A stretch of 64,000 nucleotides of DNA from VRUE01 sp963753585. GTDB taxonomy: Bacteria; Actinomycetota; Thermoleophilia; Solirubrobacterales; 70-9. The translations under genes were made by a program, and so were the position numbers. This document shows, piece by piece, positions 42,029-50,725 of this stretch. How positions within the stretch are numbered: the stretch's first letter is position 1; every line of letters begins with the position of its first letter. The stretch lies in the NCBI GenBank assembly GCA_963753585.1, contig CAVWCU010000001.1, positions 372,001 through 436,000 on the forward strand. The letters are read 5' to 3'. Under the pieces are notes generated by a model. That model did not search any database, was not told where the DNA came from, and saw only the letters and a list, made by a program, of their open reading frames with translations.

Positions 42029-44210
42029 TCAGTCGGGTACGACGACGGGGTGCTCGCCCGTCGGCGCCGGGTCGCCCTCGGCGGGCTCCACGTGCAGCTT
42101 CGGCAGGATCCTGTCCAGCCAGCCGGGGAGCCACCAGGCCCGCTCGCCAAAGAGCTGCATCAGGGCTGGGACGAGCACCGAGCGGATGATCACAGCGTCG
42201 ATGAAGACGGCGGCGGCGAGGCCGAGCCCGAAGAGTTTGATGATGCGGTCTTCGCCGATCATGAAGGAGAGGAAGACGGTGACCATGATCGCCGCCGCCG
42301 CGGTGATCACGCGGCCGGTCAGGGCGAGGCCACGGGTGACGGCGAGGGTGGCGTCGTGGTCGCGCTCCCACTCCTCGTGGATGCGCGACATCAGGAAGAC
42401 CTCGTAGTCCATCGAGAGGCCGAAGATGATCGCGAAGAGGAAGATCGGGAAGAAGGAGATGATCGGCCCGGTGCCGTCGATGCCGATCAGGCTCGCTCCC
42501 CAGCCCCACTGGAAGACGGCGACGATCAGGCCGAAGGCGGCGCCGATCGAGAGCAGGTTCATCACGATCGCCTTCAGCGGCACCAGCACCGAGCGGAAGA
42601 CGGCCATCAGCAGCAGCGCCGAGAGCAGCACGACGACGCCGATGAAGAGGGGCAGCTTGTCGGCGATCGCGGTGCCGAAGTCCTCGAAGATCGCGGTGAT
42701 GCCGCCGACGTGCACCTGGGCGCCGGTCTGCTGCTCCACCGGTGGGATCAGCTCGTCGCCGGATGCGGTCGAGCAGCTCGGTTGTCTTCTCACTCTGCGG
42801 CGAGGTCGTCGGGTAGACCTGGAAGACGCCGGTGTCCTTGGCCGGGTTGAGCATCACCTCGGTCGTCTCGGCGACGCCTTCTTCGCCGGCGAGCGTGCGG
42901 CGCAGCTCGGTGAGCGCCGCGTCTTCGCCCTTGCCGGGCAGCGCCGCGACGATCGAGAAGGGGCCGTTGAAGCCCGGCCCGAAGCCTTCGGCGAGCAGGT
43001 CGTAGGCCTCGCGCGTCGTCGTCCCGGCGGGGTCGGTGCCGGCGTCGTTGGAGCCGAGGCGCAGCGAGAGGGTGGGGATGCAGAGGATCAGCAGCAGGCC
43101 GCCGGAGAGCAGCGCAGAGGCCACCGGCCGGCGCTGGATCTCGCGGCTCCAGCGGAACCAGCGCGTGTCTTCGGCGGTCGACGGGGCGCGCTTGAGTCCT
43201 GGGATGCGCAGCTTGTCTACCCGGCGGCCGGCGATCGTCAGCAGGGTGGGCAGCAGGGTGAGCGCCGCGATCATGGTCATCAGCACGGCGAGGGCCGTCG
43301 ACATGGCCACGCCGTAGAGGAAAGAGAGGCCGAGCAGCAGCATCCCCATCAGGGCGATGATCACCGTCACGCCGGCGAAGAGGACGGCGCGGCCGGCGGT
43401 GTCGACGGCGGCGATCGCCGCGTCGCGGGACTCGAGCCCCTCGTCGAGGCCGTTGCGGAAGCGGGTGAGGATGAAGAGGGCGTAGTCGATGCCGACGCCG
43501 AGGCCGATCATCGCCGCCAGCTGCGGTGCGAACTCCGCCGTGTCGAAGACATGGGTGCCGAGCGTGACCAGGCTGAGGCCGACGCCGAGGGCGAAGAGGG
43601 CGGTGAGAAGGGGAAGTCCCATCGCCACGACGGAGCCGAAGGTGAGCAGCAGGATGACCACCGCGGCCAGCAGGCCGACCATGAACGAGACGTCGCCTTC
43701 TTCTTCGGCGCGCGCTTCCTCGACCGGCTGGCCGCCGAGCTCGACTTGAAGGCCGTCGCCGTTGGCCGCCTCCGCCTCGTCGATCAGCTTCGCCGTGTCC
43801 TCTTTTTCGATCTCGTCGGTGAAGGTGTCGTACTGGACGGTCGCGTAGGCGATCTTGCCGTCCTCGCCGATCGCCGCCGCACCGCCGCCTGCATAGGGGC
43901 TGGCGACTTCGCTGACGTGGGGGAGGTCCGCCGCTTCGGCGAAGAGGCCCTGCATGGTCCTGCGCACGGCCGGCGACTCGACGCCGCCTTCGGCCTTGAA
44001 GACGATCGTCGTCGTGTCGCCCGACTGCGCCGGAAACCTGTTTTCGAGCAGGTCGAAGGCGTCGGTCGAGTCGGAGGAAGGCAGCTTGAAGTCTTCGCTG
44101 AAATCGGAGCCGACCGAGGCGGCGATCGTGACGATCCCGCACAGGGCGACGATCCAGCTGAGGATCACGGTCTTGCGGTGCCCGGTGCACCAGGTGGCGA
44201 AGCGTCTCAT
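42029..44210 (-). pseudogene. MMPL/RND-type lipid or drug exporter, broken by one frameshift as given
   Basis: About 727 residues if repaired. N-terminal membrane segment, a periplasmic loop, then GLGVGIDYALFILTRFRNGLDEG (the first MMPL motif) and a second half with FGLSMDYEVFLMSRIHEEWERD and FMIGEDRIIKLFGLGLAAAVFIDAVIIRSVLVPALMQLFGERAWWLPGWLD. The first half reads to about 42760; an extra C at 42759-42760 (plus strand) then throws the frame, and the C-terminal half continues in another frame to the stop at 42029-42031. Start ATG 44210 has TACGGT 10 bases upstream; GTG 44222 is an alternative. It interrupts the usual rpmB-fakA order. Confidence 0.85.
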
Positions 44211-44220
44211 CGAGCGCCGC

Positions 44221-44226
44221 ACCGTA
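44221..44226 (-). promoter_or_regulatory. -10-like box of the MMPL gene (TACGGT)
   Basis: Minus-strand TACGGT, 10 bases before the ATG at 44210. Confidence 0.4.
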
Positions 44227-44235
44227 GCGAACTAA

Positions 44236-44398
44236 GGAGGGGCTAGCGAAACACCCGCGCGCATCCAGCGGCGGCGGACACGGCGCGGAGCGGCGTCCTC
44301 AGTCGGCCAAATAGCGCTGCTATTCGGCCTCCCTGCGTCCTTGCTCCGCTTGGTCCGGCGCTCGCTGGACTGCACACGCGGGTTTCGCTAGCCCCTCC
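44236..44398 (+). repeat. Structured hairpin repeat, copy D (divergent MMPL-fakA gap)
   Basis: Outer arms 44236-44259 and 44377-44398 pair over 22 bases with a 2-base bulge. Nested stems: TCCAGCG/CGCTGGA (44264-44270, 44363-44369), GCGGAGC/GCTCCGC (44285-44291, 44343-44349), then loop halves GGCGTCCTCAGTC and TCCCTGCGTCCTT, and the apex GGCC-A-AATAGC-GCT-GCTATT-C-GGCC (44305-44329). Shares all internal parts with copy E. Confidence 0.85.
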
Positions 44399-44440
44399 AA
44401 GGCGGCTGGGCTCCGATGCTGCTCATCCGCACCCTGCAGT

Positions 44441-44446
44441 TAGATT
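44441..44446 (+). promoter_or_regulatory. -10 box of fakA (TAGATT, 7 nt before ATG)
   Basis: TAGATT, 7 bases, ATG 44454. It lies downstream of repeat D, so the repeat is not in this message. Confidence 0.6.
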
Positions 44447-44453
44447 TCGAGCG

Positions 44454-46085
44454 ATGCCAGACCCCTCGATCGAGCGCTTCCGGCGTGTCATCACCTCCGC
44501 CTACGCGCATCTCGAAGAGCGTCGCCAGGAGGTCAACGACCTCAACGTCTTCCCCGTTGCCGACGGGGACACGGGCGACAACATGGCGATGACGATGCGG
44601 GCGGTGATGGAGGAGCTCGACCGCCTCGACGGCCTCGAGGTCGACGAGGTCGGCCGCACCCAGCTCGTCCAGGCACTGGCCCGCGCGGCGCTGATGGGCG
44701 CGCGGGGAAACTCCGGGGTCATCCTCAGCCAGATCGTGCGCGGCGCCGCCGAGGAGCTGGCGAGCCGCCCGGGCGAGCTGATCGACCCGGTGCTGATCGC
44801 CTCCGCCTTTGCCAGCGCCGCCGACGCCGCATACGACTCGGTGCGCGAGCCCGCCGAGGGGACGATGCTGACGGTGTTCCGCGAGATGGCGCACTCGACT
44901 GCCCGTCAGCTCTCCCGCCTCGAATCCGACAAGCAGCGCCTCGACCGCGGCGTCAGCGACGAGCAGCAGGACGCGATCCTCGCCGAGGTCCTGGAGCGGG
45001 CGATGGCCGACGGTCAGCGGGCCGTGGAAAGGACACCGGAGCAGCTCGACGTGCTGCGCGAGTCCGGGGTCGTCGACGCCGGCGGCTACGGCCTCGTCCT
45101 GATCCTCGCCGGCGTGGTCGCCGGCCTGCGCGGCGACGCCACCGCGGTGCCGGAGGTGTCCCACCAGGAGGCGCCGCGGCTGAGCCGGCCCCACCACGAG
45201 GACAGCCGCTTCCGCTACTGCACCAACTTCATCGTCTCCGGGGCCGGCCTGAGCGGGCGCGAGTTCCTGCCGCGGCTCGAGGGCATGGGCGACTCGGTGC
45301 TGGTCGTCGGCGACGAGGCGACGCTCAAGGTCCACGTCCACACCGACGATCCCGAGGCCGCTGTCGCGCTCTTCGGGGGTGCCGGCGCGGTGACCAACCT
45401 CGACGTCGCCGACATGCGCGAGCAGATCGCCGAGCGGCGCGCCCGGCTGGAGGGCGGGCGGACCGGCGCGCTCGCGGTGGCGGCCGGCGAGGGCCTGGAG
45501 CGCCTCTTCGCCGAGCTCGGTGCCCATGTCGTCCACGGCGGCGAGACGCTCAACCCCTCCACCTACGAGTTGCTGGCCGGTATCCACGAGGTCCCCGCCG
45601 AGGAAGTGCTGGTCTTTCCCAGCTCCTCGAACGTGGTGATGGCCGCCGAGCGGGCGTGCGAGCTGTCGGAGAAGCCGGCGCGGGTAGTGCCCGCGACGTC
45701 ACTGCAGAAGAGCTTGCTCACCTTGGTCGAGCTCGACCCGACGGCTCCAGCGGAGGAGAACGCCGAGCGGCTTGAGGGTGCCCTGAGCGATATCGCTGAC
45801 GGTGGCGTCGCCCCGGCAGCGCGCGACGACGCCCAGGGGCGCTTCCGTCAGGGCGACGCGGTCGGTTTCGTCAAGGGCGAGATCGTCGCCTGGGGGGGTG
45901 CGGGATCGACCCTCGCCGCCACCATCGAGAAGCTCGCCGAGGGTGCCGAGATAGTCACCGTGATCGCCGGTGCCGACGCCCCGATGGCCCTTGACGAGCT
46001 CGACCCCCACGTCCCCGATGGCGTCGAGATCGAGACCCACGAAGGCGGCCAGCCGAGCTGGTGGTGGCTGCTCGCGGCCCAGTAG
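44454..46085 (+). CDS. fakA: DAK-family fatty acid kinase subunit (FakA-like)
   Basis: 543 residues. The N-terminal DAK kinase (DhaL-like) domain has NDLNVFPVADGDTGDNMAMTM with the three Mg-binding Asp, GARGNSGVILSQI and AAYDSVREPAEGTMLTV. A middle domain with RFRYCTNFIVSG follows, then a C-terminal EDD-like part. In Firmicutes FakA phosphorylates FakB-bound fatty acid; a FakB is not in the window. The gene stands just before recG, as in many Gram-positives. It shares one base with recG. Confidence 0.93.
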   Translation: MPDPSIERFRRVITSAYAHLEERRQEVNDLNVFPVADGDTGDNMAMTMRAVMEELDRLDGLEVDEVGRTQLVQALARAALMGARGNSGVILSQIVRGAAEELASRPGELIDPVLIASAFASAADAAYDSVREPAEGTMLTVFREMAHSTARQLSRLESDKQRLDRGVSDEQQDAILAEVLERAMADGQRAVERTPEQLDVLRESGVVDAGGYGLVLILAGVVAGLRGDATAVPEVSHQEAPRLSRPHHEDSRFRYCTNFIVSGAGLSGREFLPRLEGMGDSVLVVGDEATLKVHVHTDDPEAAVALFGGAGAVTNLDVADMREQIAERRARLEGGRTGALAVAAGEGLERLFAELGAHVVHGGETLNPSTYELLAGIHEVPAEEVLVFPSSSNVVMAAERACELSEKPARVVPATSLQKSLLTLVELDPTAPAEENAERLEGALSDIADGGVAPAARDDAQGRFRQGDAVGFVKGEIVAWGGAGSTLAATIEKLAEGAEIVTVIAGADAPMALDELDPHVPDGVEIETHEGGQPSWWWLLAAQ

Positions 46086-48289
46086 TGCGGGCGTTCGCGG
46101 CCACCATCGATCTGACCCCTGCTGAGCTGCGTGACGCCCCGGTCCACTGGCCGAGGCCGAGCGCGCTCGACGTCTCGCTGCAAGCGCTGGAGGGCGTCGG
46201 CCCGAAGACGGCCGAAGCCGCGGCGAGTGCCGGCATCGCCACCGTCGGCGACCTGCTCTTGCGCTTCCCGCACAGGCATCGTGACCGTACTGTCGTCCCG
46301 ATCGCCGGTCTCGAGCTCAAGCAGCAGGCGACGATCGCGGTCGAGGTGCTCGGCAACGCGCCGCGACCTTTCCGCCGCCGTGGCTTGAGCATCGTCGGGG
46401 TCAAAGTTGGGGACGACTCAGACACGGTTCGGGCGACCTGGTTCAACCAGCCGTGGATCGCCTCCAAGCTCACGCCGGGTACGCAGATGCTCCTTACAGG
46501 CACGATGGGCAAGCGGGGATTCGTGGTCTCGGAATACGAGTTCGTTGCTGGCCCGCGGGTCCTGTCGGAGGGCGAGGGGGGCGCTGCGGGCAGTCCACGG
46601 GCTGTCCTCGACCCCCCTCACCCTCCGCCACCCGCGGGAGAAGCGGAGCTCGTGCCCGTTCATCCGCTGACCGAGGGGTTGCGGGCGAAGCAAGTGCGGG
46701 AGTGGTTGGAGCAGGCGATCGGGTTGGCGCCGAATCTGATCGACGGGGTACCGGCGGCTGTGCGAGCGCGGCACGAGCTCGCCGGTGTTGCCGATGCGGT
46801 CAAGGCGATGCACTTCCCCAGGACGGTTGAGGAAGCGGAAGCGGCGCGCGAGCGGTTGCGGTTCGAAGAGCTCTTCCTCTACCAGGCGATCTTGGCCAGT
46901 AGGAAGCGGGCTCACCGAACGGCGCGGCCCTCGCCGCGACTCGGGAAGCCCGGGGAGCAGGTCGGGCGCTGGATCGAGTCGTTGCCGTTCGAGCCGACGC
47001 GGGACCAGCTCAAGGCCTTCGACGAGATCGACGGAGACCTGGACTCTGGCGAGCCGATGCAGCGGTTGCTGATGGGGGAGGTCGGCAGCGGCAAGACGGT
47101 GGTCGCCGTGTACTCGATGCTGCGGGCGCTCGAAGCGGGATTCCAGGCGGTGCTGATGGCGCCGACGGAGACTTTGGCCGAGCAGCACGCGGCGACGCTG
47201 GGGAAGCTGCTGGCGGAGGAGGCGACGCCGTTCGCGCTGCTGACGGGGTCGACCCCGGCGCCGAGGCGCAGGGAAGCGCTGGAGCGGCTGGCCACCGGCG
47301 AGCTCGGGCTGATCGTCGGCACCCATGCGCTGATCGAGCCGACGGTGCGCTTCGCACGGCTCGGACTCTCCGTCGTCGACGAGCAGCACCGCTTCGGGGT
47401 GCAGCAGCGCAAGGCGCTGGACTCGAAGGGGGTTGAGGGGATGGCGCCACACGTGCTGCACATGACGGCGACGCCGATTCCGCGCACCCTGTCGCTGACC
47501 GCGTACGGCGACCTCGACACGACGGCGCTGCACGAACTGCCCTCGGGGCGCAAGCCGGTGGCGACGCGGATCGTCGAGGAGGGCGATCGCGCCGGGGCGT
47601 ATGAGTTCATCCGCGGCCAGTTGCGCGAGGGCCGCCAGGCCTACGTCGTCTGCCCGCTGGTCGAGGAGTCCGAGAAATTGCAGGGACGCGCGGCAGAGGT
47701 AGAGGCGGAGCGGCTCGCGGCCGGCGAGCTGCGCGACTTCAGAGTCGGCGTGATCCACGGCCAGATGCGCTCGGTCGACAAGGCCGCGGCGATGGAGGCG
47801 TTCGCCGCCGGCGAGACCGACGTCCTCGTCGCCACCACGGTGATCGAGGTCGGGATCGACGTCGCCAACGCGACCGTGATCGTGATCGAGGGGGCGGAGC
47901 GCTTCGGCGTCTCCCAGCTGCACCAGCTGCGCGGCCGGGTCGGCCGCGGCGCGCACGAGTCGATCTGCCTCCTCTTCCCCGAAGAGGCGGGCGAGATGGC
48001 GCGCCGTCGCCTGAAGGCGGTCGAGCGTGAGCGCGACGGCTTCAAGCTCGCCGAGGTCGACCTCCAGCTGCGAGGCGAGGGTGAGGTGCTGGGGACGCGC
48101 CAGAGCGGCCTGCCGCGCTTCGCCGTCGCCGAGCTGCCCGAGGACGGCGACGTCCTCGTCGCCGCCCGCAAGGAGGTTCTCGCCCTGATGCAGCGCCACG
48201 GCTCGCTCGACGCCCCCGAGCTCGGCCCGCTGCTGGAGGCCGCCCGCCGCCGCTTCGGCACCGGCGCCGCCGACCCGATACCACTCTGA
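46085..48289 (+). CDS. recG: ATP-dependent DNA helicase RecG
   Basis: Fork-reversal and branch-migration helicase, about 734 residues from GTG 46085 (TAGTG overlap with fakA). The wedge domain has VGDLLLRFPHRHRDRT; motifs I and II are LLMGEVGSGKTVVA and LSVVDEQHRFGVQQR, followed by HMTATPIPRTLSLT, IEVGIDVANATVIVIEGAERFGVSQLHQLRGRVGRG. Near residue 160-190 the wedge holds a Gly/Pro-rich insertion (EGEGGAAGSPRAVLDPPHPP) encoded by an inverted repeat (46566-46627). Confidence 0.96.
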   Translation: MRAFAATIDLTPAELRDAPVHWPRPSALDVSLQALEGVGPKTAEAAASAGIATVGDLLLRFPHRHRDRTVVPIAGLELKQQATIAVEVLGNAPRPFRRRGLSIVGVKVGDDSDTVRATWFNQPWIASKLTPGTQMLLTGTMGKRGFVVSEYEFVAGPRVLSEGEGGAAGSPRAVLDPPHPPPPAGEAELVPVHPLTEGLRAKQVREWLEQAIGLAPNLIDGVPAAVRARHELAGVADAVKAMHFPRTVEEAEAARERLRFEELFLYQAILASRKRAHRTARPSPRLGKPGEQVGRWIESLPFEPTRDQLKAFDEIDGDLDSGEPMQRLLMGEVGSGKTVVAVYSMLRALEAGFQAVLMAPTETLAEQHAATLGKLLAEEATPFALLTGSTPAPRRREALERLATGELGLIVGTHALIEPTVRFARLGLSVVDEQHRFGVQQRKALDSKGVEGMAPHVLHMTATPIPRTLSLTAYGDLDTTALHELPSGRKPVATRIVEEGDRAGAYEFIRGQLREGRQAYVVCPLVEESEKLQGRAAEVEAERLAAGELRDFRVGVIHGQMRSVDKAAAMEAFAAGETDVLVATTVIEVGIDVANATVIVIEGAERFGVSQLHQLRGRVGRGAHESICLLFPEEAGEMARRRLKAVERERDGFKLAEVDLQLRGEGEVLGTRQSGLPRFAVAELPEDGDVLVAARKEVLALMQRHGSLDAPELGPLLEAARRRFGTGAADPIPL
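46566..46627. repeat. Inverted repeat translated inside recG
   Basis: Arms 46566-46581 and 46612-46627 pair at 15 of 16 positions, with further partial pairing inside. It corresponds to a low-complexity insertion in the RecG wedge domain and keeps the frame. Confidence 0.75.
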
Positions 48290-48291
48290 CC

Positions 48292-48837
48292 ATGAGGGTG
48301 ATCGCCGGAGAGCTGGGAGGGCAGAGGCTGGTCGCGCCGCGCGGCTGGAAGGTGCGGCCGACCTCCGACCGGGCCCGAGAGGCGATCTTCTCCGTCCTCG
48401 GCGGCATGGTCGAGGGCGCGACCGTCCTCGACCTCTACTGCGGCACGGGCGCCCTCGCGATCGAGGCGCTCTCGCGCGGTGCCGCAGCCGCCACCCTGGT
48501 CGACCGCGACACGCGCGCCGCGCTCGGAAACGTCGAGCGGCTCGGTCTCGGGGACCGGGTTGAGCTCGTCCGCGTCGACGTCTCTCGCTGGCTGTCGGGC
48601 CGGTCGGAGGGTGAGGAGAGCCCGCGCTTCGACCTCGTCTTCGTCGACGCCCCCTATAGACTCGCCGACCGCGTGGGGCAGGAACTGGACAGCCATCTGC
48701 CGCGCCTCCTCCAACCGGGCGGGCGGGCGATAGTCGAGAGCGGCGCGCGGCGTCCGCTGCGCATCGACTCGCTGCCGCGCCTGCGCCAGCGCCGCTACGG
48801 CGCCGCCGACGTCTCGATCTACGGAGAGGGGGGCTGA
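48292..48837 (+). CDS. rsmD: 16S rRNA (guanine-966-N2)-methyltransferase
   Basis: SAM-dependent methyltransferase of 181 residues. MRVIAGELGGQRLVAPRGWKVRPTSDRAREAIFSVLGG is the family N-terminus; VLDLYCGTGALAIEALSRGA binds SAM and LVFVDAPYRL is the catalytic (D/N)PPY-type motif, here DAPY. Two bases after recG and overlapping coaD by one, as in most actinobacteria. Confidence 0.95.
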   Translation: MRVIAGELGGQRLVAPRGWKVRPTSDRAREAIFSVLGGMVEGATVLDLYCGTGALAIEALSRGAAAATLVDRDTRAALGNVERLGLGDRVELVRVDVSRWLSGRSEGEESPRFDLVFVDAPYRLADRVGQELDSHLPRLLQPGGRAIVESGARRPLRIDSLPRLRQRRYGAADVSIYGEGG

Positions 48838-49337
48838 TGGCCCAGCGCGACGGCACGGTGGTCTGTCCCGGCAGCTACGACCCGGTGACCAACGGTCACC
48901 TCGACATCATCACCCGCAGCGCCTCGGCCTTCGAGCGCGTCGTCGTCGGGGTCGTCAACAACCCGATCCGCAAGGAGAAGACGCTCTTCACCGCCGAGGA
49001 GCGCCAGGCCTTCATCGAAGAGGCCGCGGCGTCCCTGCCCAACGTCGAGGTGCGGATCTTCTCCAACCTGCTGGTCGAGTTCGCGCGCGAAATGGAGGCC
49101 AAGGCGATCGTCAAGGGCCTGCGCGCGATCTCCGACTTCGAGTACGAGTTCGAGATGGCTCAGCTCAACCGCAAGCTCGACCCCGGCATCGAGAGCATCT
49201 ACATGATCGCCTCGCCTCAGTACAGCTTCCTTTCCTCCACCGGCGTCAAGGAAATGGCGACCTTTGGAGGCGACGTCTCCGACCTCGTCCCCGGTCCCGT
49301 CGCGGGCGCAATGGCGCAGCGCTTTGGCGACAGGTAG
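48837..49337 (+). CDS. coaD: Pantetheine-phosphate adenylyltransferase
   Basis: Penultimate step of coenzyme A synthesis. It has 166 residues. VCPGSYDPVTNGHLDIITRSASAF holds the nucleotidyltransferase (T/H)xGH site as NGHLD; VNNPIRKEKTLF, VKGLRAISDFEYEFEMAQLNRKLDP and YSFLSSTGVKEMA are typical. ATG overlaps the rsmD stop (TGATG). Confidence 0.97.
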   Translation: MAQRDGTVVCPGSYDPVTNGHLDIITRSASAFERVVVGVVNNPIRKEKTLFTAEERQAFIEEAAASLPNVEVRIFSNLLVEFAREMEAKAIVKGLRAISDFEYEFEMAQLNRKLDPGIESIYMIASPQYSFLSSTGVKEMATFGGDVSDLVPGPVAGAMAQRFGDR

Positions 49338-49422
49338 GCTTCCGGACGTTGGGGGTGTTGGGCGAGAGCTTGCAAAAAGCCGAGGAAATAACCGCTTCTT
49401 CACCGAAGTCGCCGCTTACACG

Positions 49423-49428
49423 TAGGCT
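49423..49428 (+). promoter_or_regulatory. -10 box of the sepIVA-like gene (TAGGCT, 12 nt before ATG)
   Basis: TAGGCT, 12 bases, ATG 49441, in the 103-base gap after coaD. Confidence 0.5.
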
Positions 49429-49440
49429 TACGACCTGCTG

Positions 49441-49920
49441 ATGGACGTTCTCGTTCTCATAGACAAGCTCGACGATGTGGTTCACAACGCGCGCCCGGTG
49501 CCGCTGACGGACCAGGTGCGCGTCGACCGTGAGGAGATCTACGACCTGCTCGACCAGATGCGGGCGACGATTCCCGAGGAGATCAAGCAGGCGCGCTGGA
49601 TCGTCAAGGAGCGCCAGGAGATGCTTGCCGAGGCCAAGCGCGAGGCCGAGCGCATCGTGCGCGAGGCCCGCGAGCAGCAGGCCCGCCTGATCTCCGATGA
49701 GGAGGTCACCAAGCAGGCCGAGCGGGCCGCCGACGAGATCGTCGAGGACGCCCGCACGCGGGAGCGCGAGATCCGGCTCGGCGCCGAGGACTATGCCGAC
49801 GAGATCCTCAACACGCTCGAGGTCAACCTTCAGAAGTTCCTTGCTGCCGTCCAGCGTGGGCGGGACCGGCTCGCTGGGCGCGACGAGGAGCCCGTAGCGG
49901 AGCTGGACGAGCAGGCTTAG
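49441..49920 (+). CDS. sepIVA: SepIVA/DivIVA-like coiled-coil division protein
   Basis: 159 residues, largely one charged coiled coil (about 45-140). The N-terminus LDDVVHNARPVPLTDQVRVDREEIYDLLDQMRATIPEEIKQARWIVKER matches the mycobacterial SepIVA entry (Rv2927c type), which lies next to yceD and rnc there as well. The central coil is shorter than in mycobacteria (about 245 residues). Expected role: septal/subpolar scaffold with FtsZ. Convergent with yceD across a long hairpin. Confidence 0.82.
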   Translation: MDVLVLIDKLDDVVHNARPVPLTDQVRVDREEIYDLLDQMRATIPEEIKQARWIVKERQEMLAEAKREAERIVREAREQQARLISDEEVTKQAERAADEIVEDARTREREIRLGAEDYADEILNTLEVNLQKFLAAVQRGRDRLAGRDEEPVAELDEQA

Positions 49921-49924
49921 TGCT

Positions 49925-50002
49925 GGGGAGGGTGTCGCCCCTCCTCAAAACGCGCGGCGGGAGCCGCGCTTGAGTGTTTTGAGGAGGGGCGACACCCTCC
50001 CC
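49925..50002. terminator. 27-bp perfect inverted repeat between sepIVA and yceD
   Basis: Arms 49925-49951 and 49976-50002 are exactly complementary over 27 bases; the loop contains GCGCGGC-GGGA-GCCGCGC, a second stem. It sits between convergent stops, with runs of A on one strand and T on the other, so it can end both transcripts. Confidence 0.88.
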
Positions 50003-50005
50003 TCA

Positions 50006-50530
50006 TCACTCCTCCAGCTTTAGCTCGCTGAGCTTTGCCCAGCGAGGATCGGTCGTTTGCTCGTGCTTGTGTTCCTCGGGGTCGGCGTTATTTAAGGATT
50101 CGCCGCAGATCGGGCAGAGGCCGGCGCAGTCTTGACGGCAGAGGAACTGGGTGGGGATGGCCAGGACGGCGGCGTCGTGGGCCCAGCGGCCTAGGTCTAG
50201 CTCGTCGTCCTCCACGTAGGGGCTGCGCAGCTCCTCGTCATCGGTGTCTTCGTGGGCGACCTCGCGGGCGTCGGCTTCGGTCTCCATCGCCGCGGGCTCC
50301 AGGCAGTGCATGCAGGGGCCCTCGATTCGCAGCGGGAAACGGAGGCGGAAGGCGTAGCCGCCGCTGGGCCGGGAGACGTCGAGGCGAGCCGGAACCGACT
50401 CTGGCGCGACGGCGTAGGTCTGACCCGCGAGCTCCAGCGGCTCCAGCCGAACCGGAAGGTCGAGCCGGCGGCCCTCACCGTGGGAGAGGGACAACCGGGC
50501 GAGGTCGATGATCGTCGTCGCTTGCGCCAT
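50006..50530 (-). CDS. yceD: YceD/DUF177 family protein
   Basis: 174 residues. The cysteine pairs CMHCLEP and CRQDCAGLCPICG with the following LN-DPE-H stretch are the DUF177 signature; the N-terminus has the LARLSLSHGEGRRLDLPV pattern. The family is linked to 23S rRNA accumulation and usually precedes rpmF in one operon; here it points the other way from rpmF and a methyltransferase gene and repeat E lie between. It has a Shine-Dalgarno GGAGGAGAG. Confidence 0.93.
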   Translation of the reverse strand: MAQATTIIDLARLSLSHGEGRRLDLPVRLEPLELAGQTYAVAPESVPARLDVSRPSGGYAFRLRFPLRIEGPCMHCLEPAAMETEADAREVAHEDTDDEELRSPYVEDDELDLGRWAHDAAVLAIPTQFLCRQDCAGLCPICGESLNNADPEEHKHEQTTDPRWAKLSELKLEE

Positions 50531-50560
50531 GGGCTCTCCTCCGCTTCGGCCGGGCTTTTA

Positions 50561-50720
50561 GAGTCTGTCTGACAACCCCTGCGCACGCCTGGCGGCGGCG
50601 GACGCTGCGCGGTGCTGTGTCCTCAGTCGGCCAAATAGCGATGCTATTCGGCCTCCCTGCGTCCTGGCACCGCTTGGTCCGGCGCTCGCCAGTCGCACAC
50701 ACGGGTTGTCAGACAGACTC
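50561..50720 (+). repeat. Structured hairpin repeat, copy E (divergent yceD-methyltransferase gap)
   Basis: Outer arms 50561-50578 and 50703-50720 are perfect over 18 bases. Nested stems CTGGCG/CGCCAG (50589-50594, 50687-50692) and GCGGTGC/GCACCGC (50609-50615, 50667-50673), loop halves TGTGTCCTCAGTC and TCCCTGCGTCCTG, and apex AATAGC-GAT-GCTATT flanked by GGCC. Compared with copy D, stem changes are compensatory. Confidence 0.88.
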
Positions 50721-50725
50721 ATACG

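Noticed and set aside
44236..50720. Reading the repeats as insertion sequences or MITEs with terminal inverted repeats
   Set aside because: Outer arms differ between copies and I see no target duplications; only the inner part is shared.
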